NCBI GenBank assembly: GCA_031271165.1
Contig: JAISWF010000225.1
Span: 1-38,157 of the forward strand
DNA: 38,157 nt
Reading direction: 5' to 3'
From: Deltaproteobacteria bacterium
GTDB lineage: Bacteria > Desulfobacterota > Desulfarculia > Adiutricales > Adiutricaceae
Shown here: positions 1 through 8,806 of the stretch, piece after piece
How positions within the stretch are numbered: the stretch's first letter is position 1
Layout of the letters: every line of letters starts with the position of its first letter
Made by a program: the position numbers and the translations under genes
The notes under the pieces: model-generated
The model's input: only the letters and a program-made list of their open reading frames with translations
What the model was told of the DNA's origin: nothing
Database searches by the model: none

Positions 1-24
1 ATGCTAATTCAGCCGCCGATATTA

Positions 25-2692
25 CTCTGACCTGCTCCCTGATGAATAAGGGATTGAGACGTGTCGGAAGCGACGACGCCGCCGGCGTCCGCCTCTCTGA
101 CCTGCTCCCTGATGAATAAGGGATTGAGACGCCTGGGTGGGGCAGGTAGGTAAAGACCCCCGGCGGCTCTGACCTGCTCCCTGATGAATAAGGGATTGAG
201 ACGGCAAGACGCTCCTCGAAGGCCCGCGACATAGTGCCCTCTGACCTGCTCCCTGATGAATAAGGGATTGAGACCAATTTCATTCTTTTTCTCTCTTTTT
301 TTTGGGGCCTCTGACCTGCTCCCTGATGAATAAGGGATTGAGACCCCGTGAGATCGACCACCGTCGGGACATGTACTGATTCCTCTGACCTGCTCCCGGA
401 TGAATAAGGGATTGAGACGGTATTCTGTGTGGCGCTCCAGCAATTCGTTGTGTCTCTGACCTGCTCCCTGATGAATAAGGGATTGAGACACTGTTCCCCG
501 ATGATAAACTCAGCATGAACCAACTCTGACCTGCTCCCTGATGAATAAGGGATTGAGACGCGATATCAATACAACTGAACCAAATTTGGCCATCACTCTG
601 ACCTGCTCCCTGATGAATAAGGGATTGAGACGGAAGTCCCAACCTTTGGCGCTCGCGACGATTTTCACCTCTGACCTGCTCCCTGATGAATAAGGGATTG
701 AGACGGCATAGCGGCCATGGAGGAAGCCGCCCGCTCGCCTCTGACCTGCTCCCTGATGAATAAGGGATTGAGACTGCGCCTCCTGGAGATTGGCCTTCGT
801 TAGGCAGGCCTCTGACCTGCTCCCTGATGAATAAGGGATTGAGACGAACCGTAGCATCCCTGGGTTCGACGGTATTCTGCACTCTGACCTGCTCCCTGAT
901 GAATAAGGGATTGAGACAGCGGGAGACATTTATAAGGCGGTGGCTGTCCGATTCTCTGACCTGCTCCCTGATGAATAAGGGATTGAGACAGCCTTTTCAG
1001 GCTCGAGGGTCAATGGTGTATTTTCTCTGACCTGCTCCCTGATGAATAAGGGATTGAGACCTCTATTGTTTGACGAACATACTCCTCCGGCGTACTCTGA
1101 CCTGCTCCCTGATGAATAAGGGATTGAGACTGTAGCTCCATGCTTTGGTGGGACTTGGATTTTTCGCTCTGACCTGCTCCCTGATGAATAAGGGATTGAG
1201 ACAGGTGGAAGAGGTTCTCCATTTATGGCACCAACTATTCTCTGACCTGCTCCCTGATGAATAAGGGATTGAGACAAATCGGCCTTGGACAGATCGGCTC
1301 CGGACAGATCCTCTGACCTGCTCCCTGATGAATAAGGGATTGAGACTTGTCGTATGAATGCACACACACCAATATGATATTCTCTGACCTGCTCCCTGAT
1401 GAATAAGGGATTGAGACTTCTGAAATCTCCTTTTCTTTGCCATTCAAGAGGCTCTGACCTGCTCCCTGATGAATAAGGGATTGAGACTTACATACGACTC
1501 TAACGTCTGTAAACCGGATCGCTCTGACCTGCTCCCTGATGAATAAGGGATTGAGACCTTAAAAACAATCCATGAAAGGAGAGACGGACGCCTCTGACCT
1601 GCTCCCTGATGAATAAGGGATTGAGACCAACGTAATGTAAATAAGTTATGTGTTATTTCTCCCTCTGACCTGCTCCCTGATGAATAAGGGATTGAGACTT
1701 CTTCGACAAATTCTCGGATACGTCTGCCAGTGCTCTGACCTGCTCCCTGATGAATAAGGGATTGAGACGCCTCCGGCTACCGCTGCTGTGGCAACTCCTC
1801 CCACTCTGACCTGCTCCCTGATGAATAAGGGATTGAGACAACTCCGTGAATCCTATCAAAGTGAGCTTGGACCTCTGACCTGCTCCCTGATGAATAAGGG
1901 ATTGAGACTTTTATACCGCACGGGCACTCAAAAGTTGCCTTTTCTCTGACCTGCTCCCTGATGAATAAGGGATTGAGACGTAGGACCTGGCCAGGACGAT
2001 CGGTGGCAACTCTGCTCTGACCTGCTCCCTGATGAATAAGGGATTGAGACTATAGCGCCAGGTAAGACCCTTGCTACAGCTAATGCTCTGACCTGCTCCC
2101 TGATGAATAAGGGATTGAGACCTCTGAACAGGCCGCTACTACATTGATTTTTCTAGCCTCTGACCTGCTCCCTGATGAATAAGGGATTGAGACGTTTAAT
2201 TCAGTCGTAAAGCCTACAATTGATAACTCTGACCTGCTCCCTGATGAATAAGGGATTGAGACATTACGTAATACGGCCAATCTTGCTTGAGAATTTCTCT
2301 GACCTGCTCCCTGATGAATAAGGGATTGAGACGGAAGTTCTTCTTATCTTCTATAGTTTTCTCTTTACCTCTGACCTGCTCCCTGATGAATAAGGGATTG
2401 AGACTCAAGACCACCGTTCCAGACCAGGTCCCACTGGGTACTCTGACCTGCTCCCTGATGAATAAGGGATTGAGACGAGTGGGGGGGATAGTTGGACTCG
2501 GCCTCGCTCGACCTCTGACCTGCTCCCTGATGAATAAGGGATTGAGACCACCTCATTGGCTCCGTCGTCAATTGAGATCCAGACTCTGACCTGCTCCCTG
2601 ATGAATAAGGGATTGAGACTGGTATGCTGGACCAGTTTTTCCTGCGACGACCTCTGCTCTGACCATCTCCCTAATGCATATTGTCTACTTGG
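25..2692 (+). CRISPR. CRISPR array 1 (type I/III-like), distal part
   Basis: There are 37 intact 36-nt repeats (first 25-60, last 2584-2619) and one degenerate terminal repeat at 2657-2692. Spacers are 33-38 nt and all appear different. Bases 1-24 are a partial spacer, so the array continues left of the window. The repeat begins CTCTGACCTGCTCC and ends AAGGGATTGAGAC. TCCCT and AGGGA can form a 5-bp stem, followed by an 8-nt ATTGAGAC tail typical of Cas6-processed handles, so transcription is plus-strand with the leader to the left. The repeat at 383-418 carries one substitution (CTCCCGGA). Spacer length and handle point to a type I or III system; no cas gene for it is in the window, so the subtype cannot be fixed. 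Confidence 0.98.
2657..2692 (+). repeat. Degenerate, truncated terminal repeat of array 1
   Basis: The first 24 bases follow the array repeat with four substitutions (CTCTGACCATCTCCCTAATG), then similarity stops near 2680. From about 2678 the sequence instead matches the DNA at 37423 onward, the end of the IS66-like relic. The terminal repeat thus looks cut by the mobile element end rather than only eroded by mutation. Its presence at the right end supports a leader on the left. Confidence 0.8.
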
Positions 2693-2842
2693 CCACCGGA
2701 TCGCACTAAGCTTGATTATGAGTATAGGCTCTTCCCTTTGCATACTAAGCGCACCAAATAAAAAAGCCCCTTAAGCGGAGCTTAAGGGGCTGTCACAGAA
2801 ACTATTGGACCTGCTCAGTCATTATCCTTGTTTGTCAGTGAG
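2678..2842 (-). mobile_element. End fragment of an IS66-like element (copy A)
   Basis: This stretch aligns with 37423-37588. Shared landmarks in order are TCTACTTGG, TCGCACT, TTGATTATGAGTA, CTACTAAGCG, a run of A, a C-rich hairpin, ACTATTGGACC, and CAGTCATTATC. In copy B the minus strand just beyond reads as the C-terminus of an IS66-type transposase, so this piece represents the last codons and 3' flank of the same element. The reading frame of the last codons is shifted here and no transposase body follows. It abuts the broken last CRISPR repeat. Confidence 0.7.
2760..2791 (-). terminator. Intrinsic terminator of the IS66-like relic
   Basis: A perfect 12-bp stem (AGCCCCTTAAGC, 2765-2776) with a 3-nt loop pairs with 2780-2791. 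Read on the minus strand it is followed by TTTTTTATTT. It lies just after the minus-strand transposase stop position and has an imperfect homologue at 37505-37536. It would also stop minus-strand transcription from entering the CRISPR array. Confidence 0.75.
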
Positions 2843-2944
2843 AACCGCCTCTAAAAATAGAAGACACCGTCTACACATATCAAGAATTGTCCGGAGGCTT
2901 TCTGGCATCAGTGAACGCATACCAGCTATCATACCTTCAGGGCG

Positions 2945-2997
2945 AAAAAGAAAACCGCAACCCCAAAGCTTTCAATCGCTATCAAGGGGCTGCGGTT
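2945..2997 (-). terminator. Probable terminator of the cysteine/encapsulin operon
   Basis: AACCGCAACCCC (2953-2964) pairs with GGGGCTGCGGTT (2986-2997) with one mismatch and a 21-nt loop. On the minus strand it is followed by TTTTCTTTTT. It lies 43 nt downstream of the serine acetyltransferase stop codon, the last gene of the minus-strand operon. The long loop lowers confidence. The rest of 2843-3039 shows no gene. Confidence 0.55.
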
Positions 2998-3039
2998 AGC
3001 AGGTGGAAAATGCTGGCTTAAAAGAGCCGATGAGCCGCT

Positions 3040-3978
3040 CTAAATCATATAATCCCAGAAGTCGTCTTGTAAAAACTCTTTGGAGACCGGTTTTTTGTCG
3101 GTCATAAACTGTAGATCGGTATTTTTAACGCTAACTTTGGTTTTTTCCGGGATGCTGGTGGTGATAAAGGCGTTGGAGCCGATGACTACGCCTTCCCCAA
3201 TGACAGTTGAGCCGCCCAATATTGAGGCCCCGGCGTAAATGGTAACGTGACTTTCGATGGTCGGGTGTCTTTTAACTCCGTCCAATAGGTGGCCGCCTCT
3301 GGTAGACAGGGCCCCTAAGGTAACGCCTTGGTAAATTTTAACATGATTTCCGATGACGGTAGTCTCCCCAATGACTAAGCCCGTTCCATGATCGATAAAA
3401 AGGTGATGGCCGATGGTGGCTCCTGGATGTATGTCGATGCCAGTTAGGCTATGGGCGTGTTCGGTCATCATCCGGGGGATTAATGGTACGCCCAAAAGAT
3501 ACAGCTCATGGGCCAGGCGGTTGACGGTGATGGCATAAATGCCGGGGTAGGATAATATGATCTCATCTTTACTGAAAGCCGCTGGATCTCCTTCGTAAGA
3601 TGCTTCAACATCGGTGGCCAAAAGCGACCTTAAAGCCGGGATTCGGCTCAGAAAACGGTGAGTAATGACTGCTGATTCGTGGTCGAAGTCGCCGTCGGGT
3701 TTGCGGTGTCTCAAAGCGCGGCAGATTTGTTTTTGGAGATTGTGGCTGATGTCCTCAACCAGTTCTCCGACATGATATTCGATGGAATCAAATTTGAGAG
3801 GTTTATGGCTGAAAAAACCAATGTAAATTAAAGAACGTAGCTTTTCCAGGAGATCTATAATTATTTCTTTATTGATTTGATATGTTGAGTCTACTCTGAT
3901 AAGATATTCATCTGATCTGTAGCTATCAATAATAGCTGAAACAATATCGTTAATCGAGGAATCCAGTTTTTGGGACAT
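3040..3978 (-). CDS. epsC: Serine O-acetyltransferase (EpsC/CysE type)
   Basis: Predicted to acetylate L-serine with acetyl-CoA to O-acetylserine, the carbon skeleton for cysteine; cytoplasmic. The 312-residue product has a helical N-terminal half and a C-terminal left-handed beta-helix of hexapeptide repeats, including GIDIHPGATIGHH, the family hallmark DHGTGLVIGET, and YQGVTLGALSTRGG. The ATG at 3978 has GGAG 8 nt upstream; an in-frame start 28 codons earlier would run through a strong hairpin and is unlikely. It is the last gene of the cysteine/encapsulin operon, 143 nt after the desulfurase stop. With cysteine synthase at the other end of the operon it supplies the second substrate of cysteine formation. 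Serine acetyltransferases are recurrent neighbours of family 2A encapsulins. The family assignment is firm; whether the enzyme is feedback-inhibited cannot be read from sequence. Confidence 0.94.
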   Translation of the reverse strand: MSQKLDSSINDIVSAIIDSYRSDEYLIRVDSTYQINKEIIIDLLEKLRSLIYIGFFSHKPLKFDSIEYHVGELVEDISHNLQKQICRALRHRKPDGDFDHESAVITHRFLSRIPALRSLLATDVEASYEGDPAAFSKDEIILSYPGIYAITVNRLAHELYLLGVPLIPRMMTEHAHSLTGIDIHPGATIGHHLFIDHGTGLVIGETTVIGNHVKIYQGVTLGALSTRGGHLLDGVKRHPTIESHVTIYAGASILGGSTVIGEGVVIGSNAFITTSIPEKTKVSVKNTDLQFMTDKKPVSKEFLQDDFWDYMI

Positions 3979-4008
3979 GTCGTGCTCCAGAAAAAAATCT
4001 TTGAGGAA

Positions 4009-4048
4009 CCCTCGGCGGCCTCTTCCCAAAGGGGAAGGCCGCCGAGGG
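4009..4048. other. Strong GC-rich hairpin upstream of epsC
   Basis: CCCTCGGCGGCC (4009-4020) and GGCCGCCGAGGG (4037-4048) form a perfect 12-bp stem that can extend through CTTCCC/GGGGAA. It lies between the desulfurase stop (4122) and the epsC start (3978). On the minus strand a T7 run follows 11 nt later (+3990-3996), so it may act as a partial terminator or an mRNA processing/stability hairpin that lowers epsC expression relative to the shell and cargo genes. Confidence 0.6.
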
Positions 4049-4121
4049 ATGGATGGTCCCATTGCCCTCCCGCCCTGACCGTCCTCCAGAGGAATTTTTT
4101 CCTTGTTTCCGGGCGGCCGGA

Positions 4122-6275
4122 CTAACCGGTGAGTTCCTTAAGGACAGCTGCCAGGTAGTCGAGTTCCCCGGCCGTGTTATAAAAGGCAATTGAGGGTCTG
4201 ACTGTCCCTTCCAGTCCAAACCGCCGATGGATTGGCTGGGCGCAGTGATGCCCGGCTCGGACAGCAATACCGGCGCGGCTTAAGTGGGTTCCGATTTCCG
4301 AGATTTCATGGCCATCAATGACAAAGGACAAAACGCTGGCTTTGTGAGGAGCGGTCCCCACCAGCCTAAGCCCTTTGATTTCCGACAAAAGCGAAGTCCC
4401 GTAGCTCAGAAGGCTTTCCTCGTAAGCAGCTATTTGGGCTATTCCCAGATGGGTTACGTAATCAAGGGCCGCACCTAAGCCGACGGCTCCGGCGATGTTG
4501 GGGGTGCCAGCTTCGAATTTGTTGGGAGGCGGCTGATAAATGGTTCTCTCGAAGGTTACATCGGCGATCATGTTGCCGCCCCCTTGATAGGGCTGGGCTT
4601 CATTTAAGGCTTCTTGAGTACCGTAAACGACGCCAATACCGGTGGGAGCGTAGATTTTGTGGCCGGAAAAAACAAAAAAGTCGGCTCCCAGGGCGGTGAG
4701 GTTTATAGGAAGGTGAGAGATCGATTGGGCGCCATCAACGGCTACCGGCACCCCTCGGGCATGAGCCAGGGATACCAGCTCGGCCAGTGGGGTCACGGTT
4801 CCAAGGGCATTGGACACGTGGGCCACCGATACGAACTTGGTCCTGGGGTTAAAGAGCCTGATGTAATCCGACAGTATTATTTGGCCGCGATCGTCAACTG
4901 GAGCGACCACTAGACGGGCTCCGGTTTCCCTGGCCAAAAGTTGCCAGGGGACGATGTTGGCATGGTGTTCCAAAACAGTCAGGATTATTTCGTCGCCGGG
5001 GCGAATTCGGGGTTTGACGTAAGCCTGGGCGATGAGGTTGAGGCCTTCAGTGGTCCCGCGAACGAAAACGATGTTGTCTGGTCCGGGAGCGCCGACAAAT
5101 CGGGCCACCGTATCTCTGGCTCCCTCAAAGGCGTCGGTGGATCGGGCGGCAAGTTCATGGGCGCCTCGGTGGACGTTGGAGTTTTCGTGCCGATAAAACT
5201 CACTGAGGCGGTTAATGACGGCCAATGGCTTTTGGGTGGTGGCGGCATTATCCAACCAGACCAGCGGACGCCCGCCTGGGAGCACTTCGCTTAAGATGGG
5301 AAAATCGGCTCGGATTTGACTGACCGGAGTTGAACCGATATAGGACGGAACCCTCGGATCAAGGCTGCGGGAATCAGCTGGAGCTTGGGACTTGCGCCAA
5401 GATGAGCTTTCCGGCAGGTCGACATGGTCTTGGGATATAACTACCGGGCTGATGGCTTCGGAGGGAGAAGCTGAAGGGCTAGCCGGCGTAACTTTCCAGC
5501 TGTAAGAGCGAAACGGGCTGAGCAAATCCAGCGGCAGTGAACTTTCCGATTCGGTAACATCAATGTAACCTGACGGGTTGGCTGCTGAATCCGGCTGGCC
5601 GCCAAGCTTTTTGAGCGCTTCAAGGTAGATCGGATCGAGCTGCAGCCCTTCGGAGGCCTGATTGCCTGTCGAAGGTGTGGTCCCCGAAGGGTAAGGTGCC
5701 GATGAGCCGGACTTAACTTGGTTAGCAGCAGGTAACTCCGGGCTGGGTGTAGCTGAAAACCAGGGACCCTCAGGTGTGGGCGGTACAGTCAGTAAACCAT
5801 CGGAAGCTGGCAGTCCCGAAACTGAAACGGCCGAAAACCAGGGGACCTCAGGTGCCGACGGTGCTGACGGAAGACCATCAGAAGCTGGCAGTCCCGGGGC
5901 TGTGGCGGTCGAAAACCACGGAACCTCAGGTGCCGGCGGTGCTGACGGGAAACCATCGGAAGCTGGCAGTCCCGGGGCTGGGGTAGCCGAAAGCCATGGA
6001 AACTGGGGAGCAACCGGGCTGGGCGGCAGGCCGTCAGAAGCTGGGGCTCCCGGGGTCGGCACCGGAGCAGGTGCGGTCGGAACGGCGGGAAGACCGTAAG
6101 GCGGCACCGGAGCCGAGGCCGCCGTTAGCCAGGGTATTTGCCCGGCTTCCTGGACATTTGGGCTCCTGGAGGGCGCCGGGTTTGTTTGACCCGGCGGTTG
6201 CCCTTCTATGAGAACCGAGGCCTCGGGCAAGCCGAATTGGGTCGGATCAGGGTTAAGATAATCACTTATAGTCAT
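4122..6275 (-). CDS. Cysteine desulfurase, family 2A encapsulin cargo
   Basis: A PLP enzyme that removes sulfur from cysteine as a protein persulfide. The product has 717 residues against about 400 for ordinary SufS. Residues 1-320 are a disordered Pro/Ala/Ser-rich extension. It includes three 26-residue tandem repeats from residues 93, 119 and 145, a partial fourth at 171, each opening PW(L/F)S and carrying GLPASDG, and a short helix-like LDPIYLEALKKLG near 213. Residues 320-717 are the class V aminotransferase fold, with LEHHANIVPW, the PLP lysine K540 in FSGHKIYAP and the catalytic Cys678 in RAGHHCAQP. Known family 2A cargo desulfurases use such an extension for loading into the shell. The ATG at 6275 overlaps the end of the shell gene by 14 nt and has GAGGTGGG upstream. 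That this protein is shell cargo follows from the extension plus the overlap; the roles of individual repeats are inferred. Confidence 0.95.
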   Translation of the reverse strand: MTISDYLNPDPTQFGLPEASVLIEGQPPGQTNPAPSRSPNVQEAGQIPWLTAASAPVPPYGLPAVPTAPAPVPTPGAPASDGLPPSPVAPQFPWLSATPAPGLPASDGFPSAPPAPEVPWFSTATAPGLPASDGLPSAPSAPEVPWFSAVSVSGLPASDGLLTVPPTPEGPWFSATPSPELPAANQVKSGSSAPYPSGTTPSTGNQASEGLQLDPIYLEALKKLGGQPDSAANPSGYIDVTESESSLPLDLLSPFRSYSWKVTPASPSASPSEAISPVVISQDHVDLPESSSWRKSQAPADSRSLDPRVPSYIGSTPVSQIRADFPILSEVLPGGRPLVWLDNAATTQKPLAVINRLSEFYRHENSNVHRGAHELAARSTDAFEGARDTVARFVGAPGPDNIVFVRGTTEGLNLIAQAYVKPRIRPGDEIILTVLEHHANIVPWQLLARETGARLVVAPVDDRGQIILSDYIRLFNPRTKFVSVAHVSNALGTVTPLAELVSLAHARGVPVAVDGAQSISHLPINLTALGADFFVFSGHKIYAPTGIGVVYGTQEALNEAQPYQGGGNMIADVTFERTIYQPPPNKFEAGTPNIAGAVGLGAALDYVTHLGIAQIAAYEESLLSYGTSLLSEIKGLRLVGTAPHKASVLSFVIDGHEISEIGTHLSRAGIAVRAGHHCAQPIHRRFGLEGTVRPSIAFYNTAGELDYLAAVLKELTG

Positions 6276-7215
6276 AATAGTTGCCCACCTCAACCTCCTC
6301 AAGAACGCCAATGGCATCGTCGGTCAAAATAGCCGCCGAGCAATACAGCGAAAGAAGGTATGAGGCCACTCCCTGATCGTTGACGCCCCGAAAACGAACG
6401 GCCAGGCCCCGGCTTTGGTCTCCAGGGAGGTTGGACTGAAAGAGGCCGACGACCCCCCGGCGGGTTTCTCCGGTCCGAATCAAAAGGATGTTGGTTTTGC
6501 CGGCCTGGCTCTTGGGGCTCTTCAGGCCGTCGACAAAAAGTTTGTCGCTGGGAATCACTGGTATGCCTCGCCACTGGATGAATACTCCGCCGGCGATGTT
6601 GACCGTGGTCGGGGGAACGCCGCGTCGGGTGCACTCGCGGGAGAAGGCGGCCACCGCTCTGGGGTGGGCCAAGAAAAATGACGGCTCTTTCCAGACTTTA
6701 CTGATTAGCTCATCAAGATCGTCAGGGGTCGGGGAGCCCGTCCGGCTCTTGATGCGCTGAGTGTCAGCGATATTTTTCAAAAGACCATAATCGTCGTTAT
6801 TGATGATCTGGCTCTCCTGGCGCTCGCGCAGGCTCTCGACGGCCAGCGACAACTGCTCAGCCGCTTGGTCATAAGGGGAGCTATAGACGTCCGCCACCTT
6901 GGTATCAATGTTGACAATGGTGCTGATGGAGTTTAAAACGTACTCGCGGGGTTTGGACTGATATTCCACATAGCCTTGGGGGATTTCCTGTCTTGAGGGG
7001 TCCTGGTTGCACAAAACGTCCAGGGGTGTGTCGCCTTCGACCACTCGGTTGACGCGATAAATACCAGCCTCAAGGGCCTTAAATTCCAGGACCTTGGTCA
7101 GCCACCTGGGGGTCAAGGCGGCGAATTGGGGCCGGGTCTTGGTGATGTCGGTCAATTGATAGGCAGATTGGGGTCCCAGGGCATTTGTTCCAGTGGGGAT
7201 GTTGTGATGGGTCAT
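6262..7215 (-). CDS. Family 2A encapsulin shell protein (SrpI-like)
   Basis: A 317-residue HK97-fold protein expected to self-assemble into a nanocompartment. The length matches family 2A shells (slightly over 300 residues). Recognisable stretches include the N-terminal region with TPRWLTKVLEFKALEAGIYRVN, the E-loop-like SKPREYVLNSISTIVNIDTK, the helical DDYGLLKNIADTQRIK, and the C-terminal shell core VNIAGGVFIQWRGIPVIPSDKL and GLAVRFRGVNDQGVASYLLSLY. The start ATG has GAGAGGA about 8 nt upstream. The next gene is the long desulfurase and overlaps it by 14 nt, the standard shell-cargo pair of family 2A. The older name SrpI reflects sulfur-starvation induction of a cyanobacterial homologue. 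The cyclic-nucleotide-binding insertion of family 2B is absent, which supports 2A. Confidence 0.94.
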   Translation of the reverse strand: MTHHNIPTGTNALGPQSAYQLTDITKTRPQFAALTPRWLTKVLEFKALEAGIYRVNRVVEGDTPLDVLCNQDPSRQEIPQGYVEYQSKPREYVLNSISTIVNIDTKVADVYSSPYDQAAEQLSLAVESLRERQESQIINNDDYGLLKNIADTQRIKSRTGSPTPDDLDELISKVWKEPSFFLAHPRAVAAFSRECTRRGVPPTTVNIAGGVFIQWRGIPVIPSDKLFVDGLKSPKSQAGKTNILLIRTGETRRGVVGLFQSNLPGDQSRGLAVRFRGVNDQGVASYLLSLYCSAAILTDDAIGVLEEVEVGNYYDYK

Positions 7216-7330
7216 GAAAAATCCTCTCAGTGAGAAATAGGGCTAACCGTATGTTACGGAGCTTTAATTATGAGCGGTCAGGTAAATGTTGGCCGCATCA
7301 ATGTAAAAGTAATTAAAATTTGTCAGTTCT

Positions 7331-8494
7331 TCAGTAGACAACCATGGTGGGATCAAATTCTTTGGCCCAGGCGTTGACACCGCCGGCCAAGTTGAATATA
7401 GGCCCATGGTAGCCGGCCTGCTTGAGGGTTCGGATGGCGAAAAGGCTACGTTGACCGATTTTACAGATGACGACCAGGTCGCGGTCCTGGTCGAATTCCT
7501 CCATTCGTCTGACCAGTTGTCCGAAGGGAATCGGTTTGGTTCCATCGAATCTGAACATGGTCCGTTCGTGAGGTTCGCGGATATCAATGATCTCAATAGG
7601 GGTCCCGGCGTCTAGTTTGACTTTGAGCTCTTTGACCGTGAGGCTCTCAATTATTTCTTCCGGCTCGGCCTTAAGGCCGCAGAAGTCGTCATAGTCGACC
7701 AATTCCTTAATGGTCGGGTTCTGACCGCAAATCGGGCAGGCGGGATCTTTTTCAATCTCTAACTCGGAGAAAGTCATTTGCCAGGCGTCGAACAAAAGGA
7801 GCCGACCAATCAGAGGCCGAGCTCCGCCGACAATGATCTTGATGACCTCAGCCGCCTGAATTGAGCCCAAGATGCCAGGAAGGACTCCCATGACCCCGCC
7901 CTCACCACAGCTGGGGACCAAGCCCGGTGGCGGGGGACTGGGATAAAGGCAGCGGTAGCAAGGGCCTTTGGCCGCATCAAAGACGCTGGCTTGACCCTCG
8001 AATCTGAGGATGGAGGCGTAAACGTTGGGTTTTCCGGCCAGAACGCAGGCGTCACCCACCAGATAGCGGGTGGGAAAGTTGTCGGTACCGTCAGCGACGA
8101 CGTCATATTCTTTGATAATTTGAAGGGCGTTGGAGCTGTTAAGCCGTATATTATAAGTCTGAAGCTTTAAAGAAGGATTTAAAGCTTTGAGGCGATCAGC
8201 GGCTGAGGCCACCTTGGGACGGTCAATATCTCGGCTCGAATGGATGATCTGGCGCTGGAGGTTGGAGGACTCGACGACGTCGAAATCGACCAAGCCCAGA
8301 GTGCCGACTCCGGCGGCGGCTAAATACAAGGCCAAAGGGGCACCGAGTCCCCCGGTGCCGACGATGAGTACTTTGGCGGCTTTAAGCCTCTGCTGCCCGA
8401 TGAGCCCAACTTCCGAAAGCAGCAAGTGGCGGCTGTAGCGTCCCAAGTCCTCAGGCGTCAAATCTTCCAGCCGACTGTCGGGTATCAGGCTCAT
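7331..8494 (-). CDS. MoeB/ThiF-type activating enzyme with C-terminal rhodanese (MoeZ-like)
   Basis: Adenylates the C-terminal glycine of a ubiquitin-like sulfur carrier, then the rhodanese domain delivers sulfur to make the thiocarboxylate. The product has 387 residues. An E1-like domain (about 15-260) shows VGTGGLGAPLALYLAAAGVG for nucleotide binding, Cys196 in VPSCGEGGVMGVLPG, and zinc cysteine pairs CYRC (179/182) and CPIC (253/256). A rhodanese domain (about 284-380) carries the active-site loop CKIGQRS with Cys344. The chosen ATG at 8494 overlaps the stop of the carrier gene by one base (TGATG); a TTG one codon earlier is the alternative. It is paired with the carrier and JAMM peptidase genes and 115 nt before the shell gene. 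It resembles MoeZ of the mycobacterial CysO pathway. The sulfur donor may be the encapsulated desulfurase, which is inference. Confidence 0.92.
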   Translation of the reverse strand: MSLIPDSRLEDLTPEDLGRYSRHLLLSEVGLIGQQRLKAAKVLIVGTGGLGAPLALYLAAAGVGTLGLVDFDVVESSNLQRQIIHSSRDIDRPKVASAADRLKALNPSLKLQTYNIRLNSSNALQIIKEYDVVADGTDNFPTRYLVGDACVLAGKPNVYASILRFEGQASVFDAAKGPCYRCLYPSPPPPGLVPSCGEGGVMGVLPGILGSIQAAEVIKIIVGGARPLIGRLLLFDAWQMTFSELEIEKDPACPICGQNPTIKELVDYDDFCGLKAEPEEIIESLTVKELKVKLDAGTPIEIIDIREPHERTMFRFDGTKPIPFGQLVRRMEEFDQDRDLVVICKIGQRSLFAIRTLKQAGYHGPIFNLAGGVNAWAKEFDPTMVVY

Positions 8495-8781
8495 CAATTG
8501 TCCCCGCTGCCCCCGGCAATGGCTGGAACCAGCATCAAGGTTTCGCCGTCGGGTACGGCGGCCAGGATTCCGCCCGAGTTTTTGACATTTTTACTGCCGA
8601 CAAAGACGTTGACGAAGCTTTGAAGCTGACCATCATCGTCTTTGAGGTGGGGGCCGAGGTCGGGATAGCGTTCCACCAGAGCATCAATAATCTGGCCCAC
8701 CGTCTGGCCTTCCAAAGCCAAATCGGAAAGGCCGTCGGTGTAGGCTCGGAGAGCGGCGGGAATTTTTACGGTAACGGACAT
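8494..8781 (-). CDS. ThiS/MoaD-family sulfur carrier (CysO-like) with a four-residue tail
   Basis: A 95-residue beta-grasp protein that should carry sulfur as a C-terminal thiocarboxylate. It matches the MoaD/CysO pattern: VTVKIPAALRAYTDG at the start, FVNVFVGSKNVKNSGG in the middle, and a hydrophobic strand LMLVPAIAGG at the end. The Gly-Gly that must be terminal for activation is at 90-91 but is followed by Ser-Gly-Asp-Asn, so the encoded protein is a precursor needing cleavage. The neighbouring JAMM peptidase is the obvious candidate. The stop codon overlaps the next gene by one base. The start ATG at 8781 is 25 nt after the peptidase stop. The gene order (cysteine synthase, peptidase, carrier, E1) points to cysteine rather than thiamine or molybdopterin synthesis. 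Confidence 0.9.
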   Translation of the reverse strand: MSVTVKIPAALRAYTDGLSDLALEGQTVGQIIDALVERYPDLGPHLKDDDGQLQSFVNVFVGSKNVKNSGGILAAVPDGETLMLVPAIAGGSGDN

Positions 8782-8806
8782 GGTTCCTCAATTTTAGGTT
8801 GATATT

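Noticed and set aside
9-2774. Many open frames of 60-200 codons on both strands across the left CRISPR array
   Set aside because: They consist of the same repeat translated over and over with spacer filler; the array structure fully explains them.
5774-6211. Several plus-strand frames of 70-107 codons opposite the desulfurase N-terminus
   Set aside because: They mirror the Pro/Ala-rich 78-nt repeats of the real gene; no ribosome site or family match.
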